From: Roseiarcus sp963833955
Lineage (GTDB): Bacteria > Pseudomonadota > Alphaproteobacteria > Rhizobiales > Beijerinckiaceae
DNA: 64,000 nucleotides
Direction of reading: 5' to 3'
Assembly: GCA_963833955.1 (NCBI GenBank)
Contig: CAWHZY010000008.1
Location: forward strand, 62,001 to 126,000
In this document: piece after piece, positions 45,032 through 54,034 of the stretch
How positions within the stretch are numbered: position 1 is the stretch's first letter
Layout: the number at the start of each line of letters is the position of its first letter
Translations under genes and position numbers: made by a program
The notes under the pieces: model-generated
The model's database searches: none
What the model was told of the DNA's origin: nothing
Seen by the model: the letters and a program-made list of their open reading frames with translations, nothing else

Positions 45032-45579
45032 TTTCTGCAGACAGTCTGGTGAATTTGACGGGCATTGGATAACAGAAAGTAGATCTTAATATTGACATTT
45101 ACAGAAATACTGGTTAGGCTCCGTGAGAAGCGTCAAAGGCCGCAGGCGTGGTGGTCTGAGGAAATCAAGACTGCTTCGCGATCTGTTCGCGACGCAATTT
45201 TGGGGTGGAAAGGGGTGGTTGGAGAAAGTGGCGAGCGAAACGGCGGCTAAGCGCTTGAAAACAAACGCTCCCCGCGAAATCAGTGATTCGACTCTCATAA
45301 TGATTTCAACGACTTACGATCCGTGTTGCGAAACGTTTTCGCGAGAAAATTGGCCTCGCATCGCCCTGACCGCCTCGATCAATTCCTTTCGTTCGCGATG
45401 CGATTCGCTTTCATTCTGGCGGCGGCCTCACCCAAGCCGCCGCAGCCACCAAAAAGAGGGGGTGCTTGGGAGCTGCAGAGTTGCGCGAAAGTGCAGTTAA
45501 GTCCTTGGAATTGCTGGCGCGCGTAAGCTTGTGCGCGCGCCGGGAAGCGGGCTGGATAGCTCCAAGCTGAGCCGCACGC
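45032..45579. other. Intergenic stretch without a recognised gene
   Basis: The longest frame (45123-45500, + strand) has low-complexity, basic translation and no domain. A GC hairpin (GGCGCGCG and CGCGCGCC around 45517-45541) lies beyond the 3' end of metZ and might help end that transcript. Otherwise nothing is seen in 548 bases. Confidence 0.5.
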
Positions 45580-46807
45580 CTACTCGGCGGCCTGGCGCGG
45601 CAGGGACGCCTTGTCGAGCGCCTCGGCGAGGTCTTCGATCAGATCCTCCACGTCCTCGAGCCCGACCGACAATCTGAGCAGACCCGCCGAAATGCCGAGC
45701 GCTGCGCGCTGTTCGGGCTTGAGCCGCTGATGGGTCGTCGTCTCCGGATGGGTGACGAGGCTCTTGGCGTCGCCGAGATTGTTGGAAATGCCGATGATCG
45801 AGAACGCGTTGGCGACCCGGAAAGCCGCCGCCTTGCCGCCGGCGACTTCAAACGCCACGATCGTGCCGCCGCCTTCCATTTGCCGTTGGGCAAGCGCCGC
45901 CTGCGGATGATCAGCGCGGCCCGGATAGAGGGTGCGCCGAACCGCGGGATGCTCGCTGAGGAAGTCCGCAATTCTGCCCGCGCTGCGCGTTTGCGCCGTG
46001 ACGCGCACGGTCAGCGTCTCCAGCGATTTGAGCAGCGTCCAGGCGTTGAACGGCGAGAGACAAGGGCCGGTCTGGCGGAGGAAATTGTGGATGTGGTCGG
46101 CGATGAACTTCTCATTTCCCAGGATGATTCCGCCGAGCACGCGCCCCTGGCCGTCGATGTGCTTGGTGGCCGAATAGACGACGCAATCGGCGCCGAGCTT
46201 CATGCGGATGCTGAAGCAACGGCGTGGCGAACACGTTGTCGACCACCAGGGTCGCGCCAGCCCCATGCATGATCTCGGCGACGCCGGCGATATCGACGAG
46301 CTCGAGGGTCGGATTGGTCGGCGATTCGAGGAACGCCGTCTTGGTGTTCGGGCGCAAAGCCGCCCGCCAGGCGTCAAGGTCGGCGCCATCGACCAGGGTC
46401 GAGGCGACCCCGAAGCGCGGCAGCAACTCCTCGACCACATAGAGACACGAGCCGAACAAAGCCCGCGCCGCGACGATATGGTCGCCCGCTTTGAGCTGGC
46501 CCATGAGCGAGGCCGTGACGGCGGCCATCCCGCTCGCCGTCGCGCGCGCCGCCTCGGCGCCTTCAAGCAGCGCCATCCGCCGCTCGAACATCGAAACCGT
46601 CGGATTGGCGAAGCGTGAATAGATGAAGCCCGGATCCTCGCCCTTGAAGCGCGCCTCCGAGAGCTCCATCGTGTCGTAGAGATAGCCCTGAGTGAGAAAG
46701 AGCGCCTCGGACGTCTCCTCGAAGGCCGAGCGCAACGATCCGCCATGAATCAATTGCGTCGCGGGCCTGAGCGTCTTCGGATCGCGGGATTTGCGCGGGC
46801 TCGTCAT
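45580..46807 (-). CDS. metZ: O-succinylhomoserine sulfhydrylase MetZ (frameshifted near 46206)
   Basis: The PLP enzyme, about 408 residues, makes homocysteine from O-succinylhomoserine and sulfide. N-terminal signatures are RPATQLIHGGSLRS, GFIYSRFANPTVSMFE and TASGMAAV. The PLP Lys is in YSATKHIDGQGRVLGG, and LSVGLEDVEDLIEDL closes the fold. One extra base near 46206 separates LLQHP from MKLGADCVVY. A SAM-II riboswitch in its leader controls it, which fits a methionine biosynthesis role. MetZ is favoured over cystathionine gamma-synthase by the riboswitch and the MELSEARFKGEDPG segment. Confidence 0.92.
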
Positions 46808-46874
46808 CGTTCAAGTCCTCTCACGCCAACGGCGCCTGATGGGCTTGAGACGAGGCGACGGTTTGAATGCGCCC

Positions 46875-46935
46875 CGATCTTTTAGCCCGTTGTTTAACGT
46901 GGCGGCAAGCCGATCGGCTCAAATGACCACGAGAG
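46875..46935 (-). promoter_or_regulatory. SAM-II riboswitch upstream of metZ
   Basis: On the minus strand the leader contains the SAM-II consensus almost entirely: CGTGG (46931-46927), ATTTGAGCCG, CGGCTTGC, the paired CCACG followed by GTTAAACAA, and GCTAAAA (46886-46880). CGTGG and CCACG form P1, and the GCTAAAA side closes the pseudoknot. SAM-II binds S-adenosylmethionine and shuts off translation of metA, metX or metZ in alphaproteobacteria. The metZ start lies about 67 bases downstream. Confidence 0.93.
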
Positions 46936-47064
46936 ACCCTTGGATAGCGCCAGCCAAGCCATGGCGTCAAGGCCAAGCCTTCTCTTACAAGTCTTCCGTT
47001 GCAAGTCTTGGCTTAACGGTTAGGGGGCGCTAACAACGCAAAACCGCCCTTTGAGGCTGAGCTG

Positions 47065-48246
47065 TTGACCCCGCGCCGGACGCTGCTTCCCCACATCCTC
47101 GATAGTGATGAACCCGGCGTGGCGGACGCCCTGTTCTCGGCTCCGTTCGGCTTGTTCGGGCGGCAAAAGATCCGGGCCATGATCGGCCGGAAATTGATCA
47201 AGGCCGAGATTCCGCTGGAGTCATCGCAGCTTCAGCCTGCCAGTCTCGACCTGAGGCTCAGCAAGGAAGCCTATCGTGTTCGCTCGAGCTTCCTGCCCGG
47301 GCGCGGGCACACCGTTCGCGACCGGCTCAAGAGCCTGAATGCGGAGCCCGTCTCGTTGGCGGGCAAAGGCGCCGTGCTGGAGAAAGGGATCGTCTATATC
47401 GCCCGGCTGATGGAGCGGCTGGAGCTGCGACCCAACCTGTCCGGCGCCGCAAACCCAAAGAGCTCGACCGGCCGCATCGACATTTTCACCCGCCTCATCG
47501 TCGATGGGGGAGAGGCGTTCGACGAGGTGCCGCTCGACTACCAAGGCGAGCTTTGGTTGGAGATTTCACCCCGCAGCTTCAGCGTCCGCGTCAAAGCGGG
47601 AGTGAAGTTGAGCCAAGTCCGATTTCGCAGCCGTCATCCCCAGCAGCGGGACAGGCACACGTTCACTCTCGACGATGCCGAGATCCGCAAGCGGCACCTT
47701 GCCAGCCCGCTGGTCGATGGGTCGCTCGACTTGCGGGAGGGCGTGGTGTTGCGGGTCGATCTTGGAGGTCTGGGCGAATCCGTCGTCGGCTATCAGGCGA
47801 TCAAGAACAGCGACGTCATCGACGTCAACCGCTTGCGCGGCTACGCGATCGAGGATTTTTGGGAGCCGATACGGGCCCGTGAGGATCGGCGGCTGATCCT
47901 CGATCCCGACCAGTTCTATATTCTGGCTTCGCGGGAGCGCGTGCAAATCCCCTCGGACCTTGCGGCGGAAATGGCCCCGATCGATCCGGCTATCGGCGAA
48001 TTTCGCGTTCACTACGCCGGCTTCTTCGACCCAGGCTTCGGACAGGGGGGTGATGGGCGCCCTTCCGCCCGCGCAGTGCTGGAAGTGCGCAGCCGCGACG
48101 TGCCGTTCCTGCTGGAAGACGGCCAACCGGTCGGCAGGCTCGTGTACGAAAAACTTGCCGGCCACGCGGATGCGCTCTACGGCGCCGATGCGACCTCGAA
48201 CTATCAGCACCAGGGCCTCAAGCTGTCCAAGCATTTCCGTGGCTAG
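47065..48246 (+). CDS. dcd: 2'-deoxycytidine 5'-triphosphate deaminase, long alphaproteobacterial form
   Basis: The 393-residue protein deaminates dCTP to dUTP for dTMP synthesis. It is the double-length form, with two dUTPase-like beta folds: SSQLQPASLDLRLSKEAYRV and PKSSTGRIDIFTRLI in the first half, and GYAIEDFWEPI and ARAVLEVRSRDVPFLLEDGQPVGRLVYEK in the second. The start is TTG at 47065 with GAGGCTGA upstream; no ATG fits. It is divergent from metZ. Confidence 0.88.
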   Translation: MTPRRTLLPHILDSDEPGVADALFSAPFGLFGRQKIRAMIGRKLIKAEIPLESSQLQPASLDLRLSKEAYRVRSSFLPGRGHTVRDRLKSLNAEPVSLAGKGAVLEKGIVYIARLMERLELRPNLSGAANPKSSTGRIDIFTRLIVDGGEAFDEVPLDYQGELWLEISPRSFSVRVKAGVKLSQVRFRSRHPQQRDRHTFTLDDAEIRKRHLASPLVDGSLDLREGVVLRVDLGGLGESVVGYQAIKNSDVIDVNRLRGYAIEDFWEPIRAREDRRLILDPDQFYILASRERVQIPSDLAAEMAPIDPAIGEFRVHYAGFFDPGFGQGGDGRPSARAVLEVRSRDVPFLLEDGQPVGRLVYEKLAGHADALYGADATSNYQHQGLKLSKHFRG

Positions 48247-48350
48247 TGGCCCGGGAGGGCCGCGCACATAGGCCAGTGTGACCGTTTTATCTCAGAGCGT
48301 CACATTTCGCTTGGCGAGAGGGCGCCTTTTCCTATATGAGGTCCGGGTGG

Positions 48351-48384
48351 CGCGGCGCCGGGAGGCTCCGCGCCGCGAGTTTTT
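48351..48384 (+). terminator. Terminator-like hairpin in the secE leader
   Basis: CGCGGCGC (48351-48358) and GCGCCGCG (48370-48377) pair perfectly and are followed by AGTTTTTC. The structure is upstream of secE, 53 bases before its ATG. It may end read-through from dcd or attenuate secE-nusG; the promoter was not clearly identified. Confidence 0.5.
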
Positions 48385-48436
48385 CTGGCTGGGCGTCGTC
48401 GCCCGCCGCGTCGAATTTCAAACCCACGTCGAGGCA

Positions 48437-48634
48437 ATGGCCAATCCATTCGAGTTCATTCAGCAGGTGCGCGCCGAGGGCGCCAAGGTCATCTGGCCGA
48501 CGCGGCGCGAGACCTTGATCACCACCGGGCTCGTGCTGCTGCTGGTCGTGTTCACGAGCCTGTTCTTCCTCGTCGTCGACGAGGTGCTGCGAACAATCGT
48601 TTCTCTCGCCCTTGGCTTCGGGCGCGGCGGCTAA
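48437..48634 (+). CDS. secE: Preprotein translocase subunit SecE
   Basis: The 65-residue single-TM subunit clamps SecY in the translocon. FEFIQQVRAEGAKVIWPTRRE is the amphipathic helix, and TLITTGLVLLLVVFTSLFFLVVD the membrane span. GAGG lies just before the ATG. The frame is open upstream, but MANPFEFIQQ is the family start. NusG follows after 28 bases, as usual. Confidence 0.96.
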   Translation: MANPFEFIQQVRAEGAKVIWPTRRETLITTGLVLLLVVFTSLFFLVVDEVLRTIVSLALGFGRGG

Positions 48635-48662
48635 CCTCGGCTATGATCCGGATCGCCCAAAT

Positions 48663-49193
48663 ATGACTATGCGCTGGTACATCGTTCACGCTTATTCCAA
48701 CTTTGAGAAGAAGGTCGCTGAATCCATTCGCGAGCAGGCGAGCCAGCGCGGCCTCTCCGACAAATTTGAGGAAATCCTCGTACCGACCGAGCAGGTCGTC
48801 GAGATGCGCCGCGGGCGCAAGATCAATTCCGAGCGAAAATTCTTTCCGGGCTATGTTCTCGTCAAATGCGACCTCACCGACGAGGCCTACCATTTGATCA
48901 AGAACACGCCCAAGGTGACCGGCTTCCTGGGCGCGGACAAGAAACCGATGCCGATTCCCGATATCGAAGCTGATCGGATCAAGGGACAGGTGGCCGACGG
49001 CGTGGAACGGCCAAAAGCGGCGATCCGGTTTGAGATTGGCGAAAACGTGCGGGTGGCGGACGGGCCTTTCGCCTCCTTCAACGGCGTGGTCGAGGAAGTT
49101 GACGAATCCCGATCGCGCGTCAAAGTTGCTGTATCGATCTTCGGTCGCGCCACCCCGGTCGACCTGGAATTCGGGCAGGTCGAAAAGCAATAA
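48663..49193 (+). CDS. nusG: Transcription termination/antitermination protein NusG
   Basis: The 176-residue protein binds RNA polymerase to aid elongation, and Rho and ribosome coupling. The NGN domain (WYIVHAYSNFEKKVAESIRE, FFPGYVLVKCDL, VTGFLGADKKPMPI) is followed by the KOW domain (GENVRVADGPFASFNGVVEEVD). Normally rplK comes next; here it does not. Confidence 0.97.
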   Translation: MTMRWYIVHAYSNFEKKVAESIREQASQRGLSDKFEEILVPTEQVVEMRRGRKINSERKFFPGYVLVKCDLTDEAYHLIKNTPKVTGFLGADKKPMPIPDIEADRIKGQVADGVERPKAAIRFEIGENVRVADGPFASFNGVVEEVDESRSRVKVAVSIFGRATPVDLEFGQVEKQ

Positions 49194-49444
49194 CAAGACA
49201 TCCAGCCCCGAATGGGCGCGAGCCTGACATCAGTTACGGCTGGTAGACAGGGCGCCCTGAGGCGAATTGCGATCAATCCTGCGCCGGCGGCAGGGGTGCG
49301 TCAGCGCCTGGATCTCAGCCGATTTGGGGATTGCCATTGCCGCGCTCGAACGATATAGAATGTTGCTACATAAGAGCGGCGCCAAGAAAAGACCATTTGG
49401 TTTTCTCGTGAGCGCCGCTTCCTTCGTTTTAGGGCTAAGATTTC

Positions 49445-50182
49445 ATGCAGTATACAAACGTACCGAAGCCAATCAGGGCCACTGCAAGGGCGCTAAAATA
49501 TGCTCGCAAATCTGCCCTGAGGTTGTTCGGTGCTCAATATCCGAGAAATTGCACGATTTGTGGTCACTCTGGCCGTTTCTTTTCTTACGGATACCCGCTG
49601 GCCGCCGATACGATCTGCCCCGGGTGTCTTTCTCTTGAACGTCACCGGGCGCTCGCCATCTGTGCAGGTCAAGAGCCGCTGTTCGAGGGCAAGGAGCTTC
49701 TTCATTTCGCGCCCGAGCCGAGCCTGACCGCGTTCATCCGCAGTAAAGGGGTCAAGAGCTATAAGACGTGCGACCTGTTCAAGCCGGATGTCGACCTGCG
49801 CATCGACATCTGCAACATCGCTCTTCCGGATCAGTCATTCGATCTCGTCTTATGTCTTCACGTTTTGGAGCACGTCCCGGACGATCGCAAGGCAATGTCG
49901 GAGCTGAGGCGGATTTTGCGCCCGTCCGGCATGGCGATCATCATGGTTCCGTTGGAAGAAGGTCTAGACGAGACATACGAGAACCCGTCGATCGTGTCCG
50001 CGGCCGATCGATTGATCCATTTCGGGCAGGAGGATCACGCTCGCTATTATGGTCGCGACCTTCGCGATCGCCTGCGCGAGGCGGGGTTTTCGCTCCGCGA
50101 GTGGGTGTCAAAAGAGCCTTACGTCCTCAAGCACGGGCTAAAGCGCGGGGAACGGGTTTTCCTTTGCACGCGAGTCGAGTGA
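49445..50182 (+). CDS. Class I SAM methyltransferase with an N-terminal zinc-ribbon
   Basis: The 245-residue protein has a small Cys cluster (NCTICGHSG and CPGCLSLERHR), then a methyltransferase core: LLHFAPEPSL at the SAM loop, VDLRIDICNIALPDQSFDLVLCLHVLEHVPDD, and MSELRRILRPSGMAIIMVP. Proteins of this shape occur in polysaccharide loci and probably methylate a sugar or lipid-linked glycan. It is the first gene after nusG; the start and flanks are AT-richer, suggesting transfer. Confidence 0.83.
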   Translation: MQYTNVPKPIRATARALKYARKSALRLFGAQYPRNCTICGHSGRFFSYGYPLAADTICPGCLSLERHRALAICAGQEPLFEGKELLHFAPEPSLTAFIRSKGVKSYKTCDLFKPDVDLRIDICNIALPDQSFDLVLCLHVLEHVPDDRKAMSELRRILRPSGMAIIMVPLEEGLDETYENPSIVSAADRLIHFGQEDHARYYGRDLRDRLREAGFSLREWVSKEPYVLKHGLKRGERVFLCTRVE

Positions 50183-50261
50183 ATGGCATTGACCGGGTCG
50201 GTCCGGGAAGCGGATGACCTTCGTTCCGGGCTTAAACCTTACGATTGTGGAGACCAGGTCA

Positions 50262-50495
50262 ATGACGGTAAGGGAGCGGGTATTTAGCGCGTTTAAAGAG
50301 AGCTTTGACCTTGACGATGACGCCGATACGTCAAAGCTCGTCTATCAGGACTACCCCGCCTGGACATCTATCGGTCACATGATCCTTGTCGCTGCGCTTA
50401 AATCGGAATTCGATACGATGCTGGAGACAGACGACATTTTAGAAATGAGCAATTTTGAGAAAACCGTATCAATCATGACCAAATACGCAAAATGA
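50262..50495 (+). CDS. Acyl carrier protein-like
   Basis: The 77-residue acidic protein has the four-helix ACP pattern. The 4'-phosphopantetheine Ser lies in WTSIGHMILVAALKSEFDT, where fatty-acid ACP has DSL. The N-terminus MTVRERVFSAFKESFDLDDD fits better than the longer frame from 50214. Its position among glycosyltransferases suggests that it carries an acyl or aminoacyl group for decorating a glycan rather than serving general lipid synthesis (inference). Confidence 0.82.
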   Translation: MTVRERVFSAFKESFDLDDDADTSKLVYQDYPAWTSIGHMILVAALKSEFDTMLETDDILEMSNFEKTVSIMTKYAK

Positions 50496-50511
50496 GGCTC
50501 AAAGGCGGGCT

Positions 50512-51443
50512 ATGACGGTCGGTGCGACCGAACAAGCCGTGCCGCTCGAGGCGACGGGCGCCCGCCCGCCGTCGGTTTCGTCTCGGTGATCGTGCCGCAC
50601 CTCGACGATTACGACAATTTGGACACTTGCTTGAAAATGCTGGAAGCGCAGAGCTTCCCAGGCGACCGGACGGAGATCATTGTCGTCGACAACGGCAGCT
50701 ACCGCGGCTTCGACGCGGTCTGCCGCATCGTCGGATCGCGCGGCCAGGTCATTGAAGCCGCAGAGCGGGGCCCCGGGCCCGCCCGCAACGCGGGGGTAAG
50801 GGCTTCACGGGGCACGGCGCTCGCTTTCATCGACAGCGACTGTCGGCCGGATACGCGCTGGCTCGAGGAAGGCCTCGCCGAATTGCGCCACGCGGATATC
50901 GCGGGCGGCCACGTCGACGTCCTGGTTGAGGATCCGCGGCGGATGACGGCAGCCGAGGCCTTTGAGACCGTGTTCGCCTTCCGCAATGAGCGCTACGTCA
51001 AAGAGGTCAAGTTTACGGTCACTGCGTCAATGTTTGTGTGGCGTTCGGTGTTCGACGCAGTCGGCGACTTCATAAACAGCGTCCCGGAGGATATGGATTG
51101 GTGTGAAAGGGCGTGGCGGCGGGGCTATCGGATCCGGTTTGCGCCCAAGTCGGTCGTCGGCCACCCCGCTCGCCGGACAATGGAGGAATTGAAGCGCAAA
51201 TGGCGCCGGCTGACGCTCGAGTCCGCCGAAGGCGCTCGGCGCAAGGGCAAGGGACCGATCCTCGTCTTGTTGCGCCACACGGCGGCCCTGCTTGCGGTCG
51301 CGCCGCATGCCTTCCGGCCGCTTGTCTCGAAACGCTTGAACGGGACTCGAAACCGCCTCATGGCGATCGTCGGGCTTGCCCAGATTCGCGCGTACCGCTT
51401 TTCGGTGGCCTATCGAGAGCTCACGCGGCGGGATGAAAAGTGA
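50512..51443 (+). CDS. Glycosyltransferase family 2 (probable frameshift near 50568)
   Basis: This GT-A fold enzyme has VSVIVPHLDDYDNLDTCLKML and EIIVVDNGSYRGFD at the nucleotide-sugar site, FIDSDCRPDTRWLEEGL holding the DxD-like motif, and a late DWCERAWRRGYRIRFAPKSVV. An ATG at 50512 (MTVGATEQAVPLEATGARPP) runs into a stop; adding one base near 50568 leads into VGFVSVIVPH, so the gene probably starts there. Without the shift only the part from 50586 would be made. The sugar and acceptor are unknown. Confidence 0.83.
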
Positions 51444-51770
51444 ATTGCGCAGGGCTAGTATTTCGGGTGATTCGGAGCGCTACGGCCTTCCGATTGACAC
51501 TGCTCTGTGGGTCCGATACCTCTCGATCTTCCCGTGGCGTCTTCCATTCTGGTCAAGGCTTGGAAGAGAGGCGCATACGTTCGGCCCTCGGAGCGGCCGC
51601 AAAGGTCGCCTAGAGTCGTTGCGGCCAATTCAACCAAAAAACTTCAGGGCGGGCTTTGCAAGGAGCAGCATTTGAGCCGAGCGTCTTAGCGCCGACACGA
51701 GAGCCCGTCAGCTTTTTACGAATAGCGTTTCGCTAGCCATGCGAGATTGACCAATCGGTGGGGGTGTCGA
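51444..51770. other. Gap between the two glycosyltransferase genes
   Basis: No domain is recognised in any frame of these 327 bases. The bases before the next start include GGTGGGGGTG, a possible ribosome binding site. Confidence 0.45.
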
Positions 51771-52841
51771 GTGTCAGAAGCCGCGAGCGCAATTAACACC
51801 GCCGCCCGCGTCGTCATTGCGATTGTCGCGACAGACGAAGCCAAGAACCTTGTGGGTTGCCTCGGGTCGCTCAAGGACTCGATCTATCGAGAGTTCAGCG
51901 TCGTCATTTGTGAGAACGGTGGCCATGAAGCCTTCGAGCGCGACGTCCGGGAACTGTCCAAGATCCCGGGGATGGTCGCGGCTGACACTGAGGCGAATGA
52001 TCGGCTGGGCGCTGCGGAAGGCCAGCGTTTCCAACTTGGCGCGGACCGGCGCGTGGTGAGGGTTCTCAGATCGCGCGAGAACCGCGGATATAGCGGCGGC
52101 GTCAATTTCTGCATTGCCGCCGCCGGCGCTGACTGGGATTTCATCTGGGTCCTCAATCCTGATACGTTTCCGGAGCCGGACGCGCTCGGCGCCTTGGTGC
52201 GCCGACAGGCGGAAGGCGGCTACGGGATCGTCGGGAGTAAAATTGTCCTTACGGCCAACGGGCGGGTTCAGCTTTGGGGTGGCCTCAAATATTGGTCTTT
52301 GCTTGGGCGGGCCCGGTCGCTGGGGCATGGACAGGCTCCGGAAATAACTCCCGACTTAAGGGAGGTTGAGGCGGACTTGGACATTGTCGCTGGCACGGCG
52401 ATGTTCGTGTCGAAGGATTACATCAAGACTGTCGGCGTGATGGATGAGGACTTTTTCGTCTATCACGAAGACAGCGAATGGTCGCTGCGCCGCGGAAAGT
52501 TCCGGCTGGGCTATGCGCACGACTCGGTCGTCCACCACGTGGCCGGTTCGACCTCAGGTTCTGGCGGACCGCGTCCAAAGCGATCGCGGTTCAGCATTTA
52601 CCTTTCCGAGAGGAATCGGGTGATCATCGCTAAAAAGCGATACCCCTCGACTTGGCCTCTGTTCGCGGGCGTCGCGCTAATGGAGACCTTGGAACTACTG
52701 CTTCGCTTTCACTCATGGCGCTCCTTCACCATCGGCCTCAGCGGATGGTGGGCCGGCGTGAGCGGGGAAACGGGAATGCCCGGGTTCATGCGAGCCACTC
52801 AGGGAGTGGGTACGAAAGTCTTTTTGCAACGCGCCGATTAG
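51771..52841 (+). CDS. Glycosyltransferase family 2, rhamnosyltransferase-like
   Basis: The 356-residue protein (from GTG 51771) has IAIVATDEAKNLVGCLGSL, ENRGYSGGVNFCIAAAG, WVLNPDTFPEPDALG with the DxT-type metal motif, and AGTAMFVSKDYIKTVGVMDEDFFVYHEDSEWS. This pattern is typical of dTDP-rhamnosyltransferases such as WbbL. A TTG start at 51747 is possible. It is probably part of the surface-glycan cluster with its neighbours. Confidence 0.87.
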   Translation: MSEAASAINTAARVVIAIVATDEAKNLVGCLGSLKDSIYREFSVVICENGGHEAFERDVRELSKIPGMVAADTEANDRLGAAEGQRFQLGADRRVVRVLRSRENRGYSGGVNFCIAAAGADWDFIWVLNPDTFPEPDALGALVRRQAEGGYGIVGSKIVLTANGRVQLWGGLKYWSLLGRARSLGHGQAPEITPDLREVEADLDIVAGTAMFVSKDYIKTVGVMDEDFFVYHEDSEWSLRRGKFRLGYAHDSVVHHVAGSTSGSGGPRPKRSRFSIYLSERNRVIIAKKRYPSTWPLFAGVALMETLELLLRFHSWRSFTIGLSGWWAGVSGETGMPGFMRATQGVGTKVFLQRAD

Positions 52842-52993
52842 TAAGCAACGCTTCTCGCCGAGCCGACGAGCGTCGGGGCGCCGAAAGGTGGGCGTCAGCA
52901 CGAAAACGAAGGATTCTTCTGGCAAAAGCCACGCTTTCGGATCGGGCACAAATTGTGGTGTGAAACAGCGCTGAAACGGGAAAAGGGTCAACG

Positions 52994-53995
52994 ATGAAGG
53001 TATTCGTTACGGGGGTCGCGGGCTTTCTCGGCAGCCATTTGGCTGACGCGATGATTGCCGATGGGCATCATGTTGTTGGGGTTGATAACCTCATCGGCGG
53101 GGAACTCGATAACGTCCCGTCAAAAGTTGATTTCCACCAGTTCGACTGCAACGATTTCAATCACATCCAAAAGGTGTCGGAAGGCTGCGACATCTATTAT
53201 CATTGCGCCGCGACGGCGTACGAGGGCCTATCGGTTTTCTCGCCGCACTTCGTAACGCAAAACATAGTCGGCGCTTCCGTGGCGATTTTCTCCGCCGCGG
53301 TCGCTAATCGCGCTAAGCGAGTCGTCTTCTGCTCTTCGATGGCGCGCTACGGCGCGCTTAAGCCTCCGTTCACCGAGGACCAGAAACCGAAGCCGCAGGA
53401 CCCCTACGGAATCGGCAAGCTCGCCGCTGAGGACATTCTGCGCAATCTATGCACCGTACATGGCGTCGAATATGTGATCGCGGTGCCCCACAACATCATC
53501 GGTCCCCGGCAGAAATGGGACGATCCGTTCCGCAACGTAGCGTCGATCATGATCAATCTGATGCTGCAGGGACGCCAGCCCATTATTTATGGGAACGGCA
53601 AGCAGAAGCGGTGCTTTTCGTTCATCGACGACTGTCTCTACTGCTTGAAGGAGATGGCGTTCCGCGACAACGTCGTTGGCGAGATCATCAATATCGGTCC
53701 GGACGAGGAAACGATCACGATCATCGAGCTCGCCGAGCGGATCGCCAATCAGCTACAGTTCAATCTCGACCCCATCTTCATGAAAGGGCGACCGCAGGAA
53801 GTTGAGCACGCGTCGTGCTCTTCCGACAAGGCGAGAAAGCTGCTGCAGTACAAGACGTCTGTCGATCTCGACACGGGTTTGGCGAGCATGGTCGAGGCGA
53901 TCAGGAGGCGCGGTACTCGCGACTTCAAGTATCACATCGATCTTGAGATCATAAACGAGAAGACGCCGAAGACCTGGAAGGATCGATTGTTCTGA
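52994..53995 (+). CDS. NAD-dependent nucleotide-sugar epimerase/dehydratase
   Basis: The 333-residue extended SDR has a Rossmann loop VTGVAGFLGSHLADAM, Ser in VVFCSSMARYG, catalytic YGIGK, and the late FSFIDDCLYCLKEM. It resembles UDP-glucose 4-epimerase and related sugar-modifying enzymes, and would supply an activated sugar to the two glycosyltransferases upstream. Codon use is less GC-biased than in the housekeeping genes. Confidence 0.88.
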   Translation: MKVFVTGVAGFLGSHLADAMIADGHHVVGVDNLIGGELDNVPSKVDFHQFDCNDFNHIQKVSEGCDIYYHCAATAYEGLSVFSPHFVTQNIVGASVAIFSAAVANRAKRVVFCSSMARYGALKPPFTEDQKPKPQDPYGIGKLAAEDILRNLCTVHGVEYVIAVPHNIIGPRQKWDDPFRNVASIMINLMLQGRQPIIYGNGKQKRCFSFIDDCLYCLKEMAFRDNVVGEIINIGPDEETITIIELAERIANQLQFNLDPIFMKGRPQEVEHASCSSDKARKLLQYKTSVDLDTGLASMVEAIRRRGTRDFKYHIDLEIINEKTPKTWKDRLF

Positions 53996-54034
53996 GGACA
54001 GCTCGCGCACCCCAATCTGCTGTCTCTAAGCGCC

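Noticed and set aside
48247..48436. A tRNA-Trp gene ahead of secE, as in many bacteria
   Set aside because: No acceptor stem, TTCGAATCC-type T loop or CCA anticodon could be found in this stretch.
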